Below are positions 1-5,993 of a DNA stretch of 9,807 nucleotides, one piece after another. The stretch lies in the NCBI GenBank assembly GCA_910588175.1, contig CAJUQQ010000068.1, forward strand, positions 1-9,807, read 5' to 3'. Both the position numbers and the translations under genes were made by a program. How positions within the stretch are numbered: the stretch's first letter is position 1; every line of letters begins with the position of its first letter. Origin of the DNA: an uncultured Oscillibacter sp. (GTDB taxonomy: Bacteria; Bacillota; Clostridia; Oscillospirales; Oscillospiraceae). Under the pieces are notes generated by a model that saw nothing but the letters and a program-made list of their open reading frames with translations, was not told the DNA's origin and ran no database searches.

Positions 1-1
1 T

Positions 2-2653
2 TCAGCAGCCCAGCGCCTTGGCGGACTCCTCCAGCTTGGCGATGAGCTCCCGGAACTTCTCCGCCTTCTCCTTCTCGGCGTTCACCACCGCCTCCGGGGC
101 ACGGGAGACAAATTTCTCGTTGGAGAGCTTCTGCTCCACGATACGCAGGCCGTTTTCCGCCTTCTCCTTCTCCCGGGCCACGCGCTCCCGCTCCGCCGCC
201 AGATCCACCAGCTCACTGAGGGGCAGGTAGGCCGCGGCGCTGCGGGTGACGATGCTCACCTGGCCGCTGAGGTCCGCCGGAGCCTCGGCAGCAAAGCGCA
301 CCTCCGACGCGAAGGCCAACCGCTGAAGGAAGTGGAGTCCCTGCTCATAGGGCTCCGGTGCGGCGGTAACCAACAGAACCTCGGCTTTTTTGGACGGGGG
401 CACGTTCATCTCCGCCCGGCGGGCCCGGATGGCCTTAATAGTGTCCATCACCGCCTCCATAGCGGCCTCCTCCTGGGGGAAGCTGAGGGCTTCGCTGTAC
501 TCCGGCCACTTGGCCAGCATGAGGAACCGGTCTTCCGCTCCCGCCCGCTTGGGCAAGGCCTGGAAAATCTCCTCGGTAATGAAGGGCATGAAGGGATGAA
601 GCAGCTTCAAAAGCTCCGCCAGCACATAGCACAGGACATTCCGGGCGGTGTCCTTCGCCGTCTCGTCCTCGCCGTTCAGGCGGGTCTTGGTCAGCTCAAT
701 ATACCAGTCGCAGTAGGTGTCCCACAGGAAGTCATAGACCTTGGCGGAGGCCACGCCGATCTCGTAGCTGTCCAGATTCTCCGTGACCTCCTTCACCAGG
801 GTGTTCAGCTTGGAGAGGACCCACTTGTCCTCCCGCTCCAGCAGGGAAGCCGCCGGAAGGGCGTAGGTCTCCAGGTCCCCCAGGTTCATCATCACGAAAC
901 GGCTGGCGTTCCAGACCTTGTTGGCGAAGTTCCGCATGGCCTCGCACTTTTCCGTGTAGAAGCGCATGTCGTTTCCGGGGGAATTTCCGGTGATAAGGTT
1001 GAACCGCAGGGCGTCCGCGCCGTAGGTTTCCGCCACCTCCAGGGGGTCGATGCCGTTGCCCAGGGACTTGGACATCTTGCGGCCCTTGTCGTCCCGGACC
1101 AGGCCGTGGATGAGGACGGTGCGGAAGGGGATTTTCTTCATCTGCTCGCAGCCGGAGAAGATCATCCGGGAGACCCAGAAGAAAATGATGTCGTAGCCGG
1201 TGACCATGACGGAGGTGGGGTAGTAGAAATCCAGGTCCTTGGTCTTTTCCGGCCAGCCCAGGGTGGAGAAGGGCCACAGGGCGGAGCTGAACCAGGTATC
1301 CAGCACATCCGGGTCCCGGGTCAGGTGCGCGCTTCCGCACTGTTCGCACTTTGTCGGGTCCTCCCGGCTGACGTTGATGTGTCCGCAGTCGTCACAATAC
1401 CACGCGGGAATCTGGTGGCCCCACCAGAGCTGGCGGGAGATGCACCAGTCGTGGACATTTTCCATCCAGTTGGTGTAGGTCTTGCTGAACCGCTCGGGGA
1501 CGAATTTCACCTCGCCCTCCCGGACCACCCGGAGAGCCTCCTGGGCCAGGGGCTCCATCTTCACGAACCACTGGGCGGAGATCAAGGGCTCCACGTCGTT
1601 GTGGCAGCGGTAGCAGGTGCCCACGTTGTGGTTATAGGGCTCGGTCTTCACCAGATACCCCTGCTCCTCCAAATCCTTCACAATGGCCTTCCGGCATTCA
1701 TAGCGGTCCATCCCGTTGTAGGGCCCGCCGTTTTCGTTGATTTTCCCGTCGTCCCCGATGCAGCGGATGATCTCCAGATTGTGCCGGAGGCCCACCTCGA
1801 AGTCGTTGGGGTCGTGGGCGGGGGTCATCTTCACCGCGCCGGTGCCGAAGCCCAGCTCCACGTACTCGTCCGCCACGATGGGGATCTCCCGGTTCATAAT
1901 GGGCAGGATGCAGGTCTTGCCCACCAGATGCTTGAACCGCTCGTCCTCCGGGTTCACGGCCACGCCGGTGTCGCCCATCATGGTCTCGGGCCGGGTGGTG
2001 GCTACCACCAGGTCGCCGGAGCCGTCGGTGAGGGGATAGCGGATGTGCCAGAGGTGGCCGGGCTTGTCCTGGTACTCCACCTCCGCGTCGGAGAGGGCGG
2101 TGACGCAGTGGGGGCACCAGTTGATAATGCGGCTTCCCTTGTAGATGAGGCCCTTGTCGTAGAGCTCGCAGAAGGTCTCCCGGACGGCCTTGGAAAGCCC
2201 CTCGTCCATGGTGAAGCGGGACCGGGACCAGTCGCAGGACACGCCCATCTTCTTTTGCTGCTGGACAATGCGGTTTCCGTACTTTTCCTTCCACTTCCAG
2301 ACCCGCTGGAGGAACTTCTCCCGGCCCAGGTCATAGCGGCTCAGGCCCTCGTTGACCCGGAGGTCCTCTTCCACCTTCACCTGGGTGGAGATGCCGGCGT
2401 GGTCCACGCCGGGGACCCAGAGGGCGGCATAGCCCTGCATCCGCTTGAAGCGGGTAAGGATATCCTGGAGGGTGCAGTCCAGGGCGTGGCCCATGTGGAG
2501 CTGGCCCGTGACGTTGGGGGGCGGCATGACGATGGAGAAGGGTTTTTTCGCGGGGTCCGGGTCCCCGTTGAAGCACCCGGCGTTTTCCCACATCTCGTAG
2601 ACGCGGCCCTCCACCTGCTGGGGTTCATAGACTTTCGGCAGTTCTTTTTTCAT
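2..2653 (-). CDS. valS: Valyl-tRNA synthetase (ValRS), complete
   Basis: Class I aminoacyl-tRNA synthetase that joins L-valine to tRNA-Val in the cytoplasm; 883 residues, the usual bacterial length. Visible in order: PPPNVTG followed by the HMGH form of the HIGH motif (about 44-56); Cys pairs at 180/183, 347/350, 420/423 and 436/439, of the type seen in the insert and zinc modules; the CP1 editing domain with TTRPETMMGDT (219-229) and the TPAHDPNDF segment (277-285), which hydrolyses mischarged Thr-tRNA; the KMSKS loop (526-530); the anticodon-binding helical domain; and a charged C-terminal coiled coil (about 815-880) characteristic of ValRS rather than IleRS or LeuRS. The ATG at 2653 is preceded by AGGAG with good spacing. 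It is the last gene of an operon led by a valine T-box, 32 nt after a YcxB-like gene. The stop codon lies at the window edge. Confidence 0.98.
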   Translation of the reverse strand: MKKELPKVYEPQQVEGRVYEMWENAGCFNGDPDPAKKPFSIVMPPPNVTGQLHMGHALDCTLQDILTRFKRMQGYAALWVPGVDHAGISTQVKVEEDLRVNEGLSRYDLGREKFLQRVWKWKEKYGNRIVQQQKKMGVSCDWSRSRFTMDEGLSKAVRETFCELYDKGLIYKGSRIINWCPHCVTALSDAEVEYQDKPGHLWHIRYPLTDGSGDLVVATTRPETMMGDTGVAVNPEDERFKHLVGKTCILPIMNREIPIVADEYVELGFGTGAVKMTPAHDPNDFEVGLRHNLEIIRCIGDDGKINENGGPYNGMDRYECRKAIVKDLEEQGYLVKTEPYNHNVGTCYRCHNDVEPLISAQWFVKMEPLAQEALRVVREGEVKFVPERFSKTYTNWMENVHDWCISRQLWWGHQIPAWYCDDCGHINVSREDPTKCEQCGSAHLTRDPDVLDTWFSSALWPFSTLGWPEKTKDLDFYYPTSVMVTGYDIIFFWVSRMIFSGCEQMKKIPFRTVLIHGLVRDDKGRKMSKSLGNGIDPLEVAETYGADALRFNLITGNSPGNDMRFYTEKCEAMRNFANKVWNASRFVMMNLGDLETYALPAASLLEREDKWVLSKLNTLVKEVTENLDSYEIGVASAKVYDFLWDTYCDWYIELTKTRLNGEDETAKDTARNVLCYVLAELLKLLHPFMPFITEEIFQALPKRAGAEDRFLMLAKWPEYSEALSFPQEEAAMEAVMDTIKAIRARRAEMNVPPSKKAEVLLVTAAPEPYEQGLHFLQRLAFASEVRFAAEAPADLSGQVSIVTRSAAAYLPLSELVDLAAERERVAREKEKAENGLRIVEQKLSNEKFVSRAPEAVVNAEKEKAEKFRELIAKLEESAKALGC

Positions 2654-2685
2654 GTCGGTTTCTCCTATTCTGTGAACTTGTATTC

Positions 2686-3210
2686 TTACTTAATATATGC
2701 TATCGGCTTTCCGGTTTTTTCGGTGATGAAGGTTCGGAACTCCTCGGCCGTCCCGCCGCTCAGGGAAGCTTTGTCATAAATCTGTCCGTGCTGGCGGCTG
2801 AACAGGAGCACAAAGTAATCCTCTGTCTCGCACACCTGCTGAACCGCCTCATAATGAAATTCCGTGGCCGCCGCCTCTGTTGTTGAGGTGTAACTCTCCT
2901 CGGTAAAAACACTCTTCGCGGACGATGTGCCGGGCAGCAGCTTCTTTTGGGCAAAGAAGGCGTTGACCTGATCCTCAGTAAACAATATCGCGATCAATAT
3001 CACGCCGACGCCGCAGTTCAGGGTGTCCTGAAGGGTCCACGGTTCGTCCAGAAGCCGCCGCGCGGCAATCAGCAAAATCGCCAGCGCCACGATACACCAG
3101 CCAAATATATGGCTCCTCCGGCTGCGCTTTTTCCGAATCGTCTTGCGCAGGGCCCGGGCCAGGGCGGTCAAGCCCTTTTGATCGTATCTTGTCTCAAACT
3201 GAAATTCCAT
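2686..3210 (-). CDS. YcxB-like small membrane protein, second of a tandem pair
   Basis: Uncharacterised membrane protein of 174 residues. A basic N-terminal cytoplasmic stretch (KTIRKKRSRR, about 23-32) precedes two predicted transmembrane segments (about 35-51 and 64-78). A soluble domain of about 95 residues follows and ends in LSGGTAEEFRTFITEKTGKP...YIK, the tail typical of the YcxB-like C-terminal domain family (family assignment from memory of its pattern). That tail matches the last 25 residues of the upstream gene at about half the positions, so the two are probably diverged duplicates. I chose the ATG at 3210, two nt after the upstream stop, with GGAAAGGA upstream. An in-frame ATG at 3237 would overlap the neighbour by 25 nt and add nine residues. 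It lies inside the T-box operon, 32 nt before valS. Function is unknown, and nothing in the protein suggests a role in valine metabolism. Confidence 0.85.
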   Translation of the reverse strand: MEFQFETRYDQKGLTALARALRKTIRKKRSRRSHIFGWCIVALAILLIAARRLLDEPWTLQDTLNCGVGVILIAILFTEDQVNAFFAQKKLLPGTSSAKSVFTEESYTSTTEAAATEFHYEAVQQVCETEDYFVLLFSRQHGQIYDKASLSGGTAEEFRTFITEKTGKPIAYIK

Positions 3211-3212
3211 CG

Positions 3213-3794
3213 CTATTTTATCCTTTCCACAGGCCATCCAAATTCCTGTTCCAGGAAGTCCCGGAAGTCCTCCGCCGTTCCCCCGGCTAAGCCCCGCTTC
3301 GGCAGGACCAAGGGCGGGCGGTCCTCAAAAAAGAGGTAAAACCGCCCCTCGTCCTCCCAATAGGCTCTGATGGACGAATATCCCAGGCGGACATCCCTGA
3401 GACCCTCCCAAAGGACAAAGCACCCGTCCCCAAAGAATACAGCCCGGACCGGTGTGTCCGGCATGCCGGAGGGCGGGAAATCCCTGTCGGGCAGCTTTTC
3501 AGGCCGCTTTGGAGGGCGGGGAAGCGTCAGAAGCAGCCACCCGCCGCCGCCGATGAGGTACAGCGCTATGATCGCCTGCAAAACGCCCTTAATCACTCCG
3601 GGATCCTCCGCGCCGGTCCCATAGAGGATTACCGCGCCGCAACCGGCCAAAAACATTCCCAGGAGCTTCATTACGAGCCATAGTCCCAGGAATAGGCCAT
3701 AGCCGCTGCGGGCCAATTTTTCCCGCTTAGCGGAAGCCAGCCGCCACGCCTTCCGGTCCTCCTCCACCAGAACCGCCCGCACCCGGAATACCAT
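3213..3794 (-). CDS. YcxB-like small membrane protein, first of a tandem pair
   Basis: Uncharacterised membrane protein of 193 residues and the first gene after the valine T-box terminator. A short basic cytoplasmic segment (about 14-30) is followed by two predicted transmembrane segments (about 32-60 and 70-92) and a Pro-rich linker (PRPPKRPEKLP). The C-terminal soluble domain contains FFGDGCFVLW, LGYSSIRAYWE and the terminal GGTAEDFRDFLEQEFG...RIK, matching the YcxB-like domain pattern and the downstream paralogue. The frame opens at a TTG at 3809, but that codon is the edge of the terminator U-tract and the ribosome binding site. The ATG at 3794, seven nt after GGGAGG, is therefore the real start. 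Its stop is two nt before the next start, so the pair is translationally coupled. Function unknown; placement in a synthetase operon is the only contextual clue. Confidence 0.85.
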   Translation of the reverse strand: MVFRVRAVLVEEDRKAWRLASAKREKLARSGYGLFLGLWLVMKLLGMFLAGCGAVILYGTGAEDPGVIKGVLQAIIALYLIGGGGWLLLTLPRPPKRPEKLPDRDFPPSGMPDTPVRAVFFGDGCFVLWEGLRDVRLGYSSIRAYWEDEGRFYLFFEDRPPLVLPKRGLAGGTAEDFRDFLEQEFGWPVERIK

Positions 3795-3807
3795 CTCAGC
3801 TCCTCCC

Positions 3808-3844
3808 AAAAAGAAAACCGCCCCAAGCCACCTGGCTCAGGGCG
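3808..3844 (-). terminator. Intrinsic terminator of the T-box leader
   Basis: Eleven paired positions (3834-3844 with 3819-3829, including G-U pairs) around an AGGU loop, followed on the minus strand by a G and UUUUCUUUUU. The 5' arm contains the CCUGA needed by the antiterminator, so the two structures exclude each other. The U-tract abuts the GGGAGGA ribosome binding site of the first gene. Confidence 0.94.
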
Positions 3845-4049
3845 AATACAAATCCGCGGTACCACCTGAATTTCCCTCGCGGGACACTCGTCTCCCCTCT
3901 AACGGCGGGACCTCCGTCGCGGCCTACTCTCCGTTCAGCCGCGCCGCTCCGGGACGACTTCCCCCGCCGCCTTGGGGACGCTCTCACCATCCGCGTCCTC
4001 TCTTGGCCTCGGCAGGCCGGGTACTGCTTCCCTTCCTTGCGTTTTTATA
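3808..4049 (-). promoter_or_regulatory. Valine-specific T-box leader (tRNA-Val-sensing riboswitch)
   Basis: About 240 nt of minus-strand leader. The T-box core AGGUGGUACCGCG is at 3855-3867. The antiterminator is complete: UCAGG pairs with CCUGA, the seven-nt bulge UGGUACC holds the UGGU that pairs with the tRNA ACCA end (discriminator A, as in tRNA-Val), and GCGGAU closes on AUUCGC over a UUGU loop. Stem I elements are visible upstream: CAGUAC near 4023-4028, then AGAGAG and GGAUGGUGAGAG in the distal part. The 3' side carries GGAAGUCGUCCCGGAGC, the usual specifier-loop context, with GUC at 3956-3958 and again at 3953-3955; both readings are valine codons. This matches valS downstream. Uncharged tRNA-Val should stabilise the antiterminator and charged tRNA should allow termination. 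The exact 5' end is inferred from the promoter. Confidence 0.95.
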
Positions 4050-4055
4050 GAGGCC

Positions 4056-4085
4056 AGTATACTACACCCCGTCCCGCCTTGTCAA
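4056..4085 (-). promoter_or_regulatory. Sigma-A type promoter of the T-box/valS operon
   Basis: TTGACA at 4080-4085, an 18-bp spacer, and TATACT at 4056-4061 on the minus strand. Predicted transcription start is near 4049. The -35 box overlaps the TGA stop of sigE (4082-4084), so the two units are packed without a spacer. Confidence 0.88.
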
Positions 4086-4816
4086 GACAGGCGCAGAATT
4101 TCCTTCTTCAACCGGCTGATAATCCGCTTTTCCAGCCGGGAGATGTAGGACTGGGAGATGCCCAGCCGGTCCGCCACCTCCTTCTGGGTCTGCTCCTTCC
4201 CGCCCCCCAGGCCGAAGCGGAGGGTGATGATCTCTTTTTCCCGGGGAGAAAGCGTGCTGATGGCCTGGGCCAGCAGGGAGCGGTCCACGTCCTCCTCAAT
4301 GGGCCGCATGACCACGTCCTCGTCGGTGCCCAGCACGTCGGAAAGCAGCAGCTCGTTGCCGTCCCAGTCCGTGTTCAGGGGCTCGTCGAAGGACACCTCC
4401 CCCTTCCGGTTGGCGTTTTTGCGGAGATACATTAAAATCTCATTTTCAATGCACCGGGAGGCGTAGGTGGCCAGCTTGATGTTCTTATCCGTCCGGTAGG
4501 TCCCCACCGCCTTGATAAGGCCGATGGTCCCGATGGAAATCAGATCCTCGATGTTGATGCCCGTGTTCTCGAACCGCCGGGCAATGTACACCACCAGCCG
4601 GAGATTATGTTCGATCAGCTCCTGACGGGCCGCCTCGTCCATGTTGGCCAGCAGCTCCGCCTCCCGCTCCCGGGTCAGCGGCGGAGGCAGGGTGTCGCTG
4701 CCCCCGATATAGTGAATCTCCTCCGGCTCCCGCAGTCTCAGCCGGACCGGCAGCCGCTCCCGCAGCCAGCCCAACACCCGGTTTGCCAGATGCCTGCATT
4801 CTTGAAACATTTCCAT
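4082..4816 (-). CDS. sigE: Pro-sigma-E, early mother-cell sporulation sigma factor
   Basis: RNA polymerase sigma-70-family factor of 244 residues that directs early mother-cell gene expression during sporulation. Region 2 (about 70-130) has NLRLVVYIARRFENTGINIE, then DLISIGTIGLIKAV and LATYASRCIENEILMYLR, virtually the Bacillus SigE sequence. The linker has SFDEPLNTDWDGNELLLSDVLG, and region 4 (about 189-235) ends in the helix-turn-helix GISQSYISRLEKRI. The N-terminus carries a pro-sequence before EIHYIGGS. By analogy with Bacillus, where cleavage falls between two tyrosines, processing should fall between His35 and Tyr36. The ATG at 4816 has GGAGG five nt upstream; a second ATG two codons later is possible. 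It follows spoIIGA, whose product cleaves it. sigG, which commonly follows sigE, is not downstream here; the valine T-box operon is. No dedicated terminator is visible. Confidence 0.97.
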   Translation of the reverse strand: MEMFQECRHLANRVLGWLRERLPVRLRLREPEEIHYIGGSDTLPPPLTREREAELLANMDEAARQELIEHNLRLVVYIARRFENTGINIEDLISIGTIGLIKAVGTYRTDKNIKLATYASRCIENEILMYLRKNANRKGEVSFDEPLNTDWDGNELLLSDVLGTDEDVVMRPIEEDVDRSLLAQAISTLSPREKEIITLRFGLGGGKEQTQKEVADRLGISQSYISRLEKRIISRLKKEILRLS

Positions 4817-5687
4817 ATCGTCCTCCCCTTCCCGCCGGGCCTCCCCACAGCGCCGCGTAGCCCGTACCCAGCGCCGTGGGCGCCAGAGCCGCCGTCAGCC
4901 CCGGATACCGGATTCCGTTGATTTCCGTCCAGTCCGTTCGGATGGCCAGAAGCAGCCCCCCTTTCGTCCCCACCGCGTGGTATGGCATCAGCCTGGGCCG
5001 CAGGGACGGGGCGGCGGAACGCAGGGGCTCCAGCAGTTCCTCCGGGGCCCCGAGCCCCCGGAGGCGGAAAATTCGGACCGCCTCCGGAGGCAGGGCGGCG
5101 TCCAAAGCTCCCGGAGCCGCCACCAGCACCGCCCTCCCGTCCGGGGACCGGAGGCCGCTGCCCGTATCCCACAGGGCCGTCAGCTCCGCCGTCCGCCCGG
5201 CGATGGAGACCCGGACCGGCAGCAGCTCTCCCCTCACCCCGTGGCCCGCCGCCGCCCGGAAGACCACGGAGAGGACGGCATAAGCCGCCGTCCCGGCGAC
5301 GGCCAGCGCTTTGGCGTCCACGTTGGTGTAGAACACGCCGTTCACCGCCGGGACCCCGCCCCCCGCCAGAAGCCCTAGTCCCAGCACGCAGCCCGCCATG
5401 GCGCAGGAGACGGCGAAGAACAGCAGCAAAAGCCGCAAGAGCTTTTCCTCCCCGCCGTAGGCGATGAGCCCCAGCAGCACTCCCGCCGCCAGCTTCACCG
5501 GCGTCTGGGCCAAAAAGCCCAGCCCCGGCAGAAACACCGCCGCCGCGTAAGCGCCCCCGGCCAGGGCCGCCAGGGCATAGCGCCCCCGCCGCAGGGGAAG
5601 CCCCGCCAGCCGGGCCGCGCAGAGGAGGAGCAGGTAGTCCATCAGGGCGTTCAGCAGAAACACACTGTCGATGTAGATGACCGTCAC
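4605..5687 (-). CDS. spoIIGA: SpoIIGA, sporulation aspartic protease that activates pro-sigma-E; 3' end uncertain
   Basis: Membrane aspartic protease that cleaves pro-sigma-E. Predicted: about five transmembrane helices in residues 1-145, starting TVIYIDSVFLLNALMDYLLL, then a soluble domain with the DTG active-site motif in LWDTGSGLRSPDG (catalytic Asp near 174, close to Asp183 of Bacillus). Conserved later segments are PYHAVGTKGGLLLAIR and ALAPTALGTGYAALWG, the last ending near 4843. I chose the GTG at 5687: GGAGG lies six nt upstream and the protein then begins like the family. The oddity is the end. Family members normally stop a few residues after the ALIG-like segment, but here the frame stays open to a TAA at 4605, giving 360 residues and a 212-nt overlap with sigE. 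The added tail is Gly/Ala/Pro-rich, like out-of-frame translation. The functional end is probably near 4817-4845; a lost stop or an indel is suspected. Confidence 0.88.
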   Translation of the reverse strand: MTVIYIDSVFLLNALMDYLLLLCAARLAGLPLRRGRYALAALAGGAYAAAVFLPGLGFLAQTPVKLAAGVLLGLIAYGGEEKLLRLLLLFFAVSCAMAGCVLGLGLLAGGGVPAVNGVFYTNVDAKALAVAGTAAYAVLSVVFRAAAGHGVRGELLPVRVSIAGRTAELTALWDTGSGLRSPDGRAVLVAAPGALDAALPPEAVRIFRLRGLGAPEELLEPLRSAAPSLRPRLMPYHAVGTKGGLLLAIRTDWTEINGIRYPGLTAALAPTALGTGYAALWGGPAGRGGRYGNVSRMQASGKPGVGLAAGAAAGPAETAGAGGDSLYRGQRHPASAADPGAGGGAAGQHGRGGPSGADRT

Positions 5688-5714
5688 GCCGCTCCTCCCC
5701 CTTTTCCAAGGGAT

Positions 5715-5749
5715 ATTATAGGACAGGACGGGCGGGAAAGCGGTCGCAA
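5715..5749 (-). promoter_or_regulatory. Candidate spoIIG promoter with long spacer
   Basis: Minus strand: a perfect TATAAT at 5715-5720 and TTGCGA at 5744-5749, separated by 23 bp. The Bacillus spoIIG promoter is known for an abnormal 22-bp spacing that requires Spo0A-P. The predicted start near 5708 leaves a leader of about 21 nt before the GTG of spoIIGA. A weak 5/7 match to the Spo0A box (5742-5748) overlaps the -35. Confidence 0.65.
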
Positions 5750-5770
5750 TCTGGGGGGGCCTTCCGGACG

Positions 5771-5796
5771 AAAAAAAGCGCCGCTTTCGCGGCGCC
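5771..5796 (-). terminator. Intrinsic terminator just upstream of the spoIIG promoter
   Basis: A seven-bp GC stem (5778-5784 with 5789-5795) closed by a GAAA tetraloop on the minus strand and followed by seven U (5771-5777). It should stop any transcript arriving from the PBP gene before it enters spoIIGA. Its hairpin sequence recurs at 5958-5977. Confidence 0.8.
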
Positions 5797-5830
5797 TCAG
5801 GCTGTCGAAAATAGCTTTTCGACAGCCTGA
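5797..5830. repeat. Perfect 15-bp inverted repeat carrying two Spo0A-box heptamers
   Basis: Arms 5797-5811 and 5816-5830 are perfectly complementary around a TAGC loop. The left arm contains TGTCGAA (5803-5809) and the right arm TTCGACA (5818-5824), exact matches to the consensus 0A-box core in opposite orientations, about 95-116 bp upstream of the predicted spoIIG start. It may be a Spo0A site, an RNA hairpin or a dispersed repeat; the sequence alone cannot decide. A T-run follows on the plus strand. Confidence 0.6.
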
Positions 5831-5832
5831 GC

Positions 5833-5865
5833 AAGTTTTTCAGCCCTAAAAAGGTCTAAAAACTT
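5833..5865. repeat. Eight-bp inverted repeat within the hairpin block
   Basis: AAGTTTTT at 5833-5840 and AAAAACTT at 5858-5865 are complementary, with a 17-nt loop. AT-rich and weak on its own. Noted because it sits between two stronger hairpins. Confidence 0.4.
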
Positions 5866-5872
5866 ATGATTG

Positions 5873-5905
5873 AAAACGAGAGAAACCCCTGATGGGTTTC
5901 TCTCG
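5873..5905 (-). terminator. Likely terminator of the PBP gene
   Basis: A perfect 12-bp stem (5877-5888 with 5894-5905) with a five-nt loop, followed on the minus strand by UUUUC. It lies about 90 nt after the PBP stop codon and is the first hairpin there with a U-run. Confidence 0.72.
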
Positions 5906-5955
5906 CAGCTCTTTTCCTTTCCGCCCATTTCAGACGGTGCTTTTCGGATAAGCTT

Positions 5956-5977
5956 AGGCGCCGCTTTCGCGGCGCCT
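5956..5977. repeat. Second copy of the GC hairpin, after the PBP gene
   Basis: A perfect nine-bp stem with a four-nt loop. The 20 nt at 5958-5977 are identical to 5778-5797, loop included. TTTT follows on the plus strand. On the minus strand there is no U-run, so it is a poor terminator for the PBP gene by itself. Confidence 0.7.
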
Positions 5978-5993
5978 TTTCAGCTGTTTTCTT

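Noticed and set aside
332..2779. Very long plus-strand open frame opposite valS
   Set aside because: Composition (runs of His, Gly, Val, Leu) is that expected of the antisense of GC-rich codons. It has no family resemblance and covers a clear valS.
4738..5709. Alternative 323-residue minus-strand frame through spoIIGA
   Set aside because: Gly/Arg/Ala-rich out-of-frame translation; the overlapping frame has the SpoIIGA membrane region and DTG motif.
5771..5977. CRISPR-like array
   Set aside because: Only two copies of a 20-nt hairpin about 180 bp apart, not regularly spaced, and no cas genes in the window.
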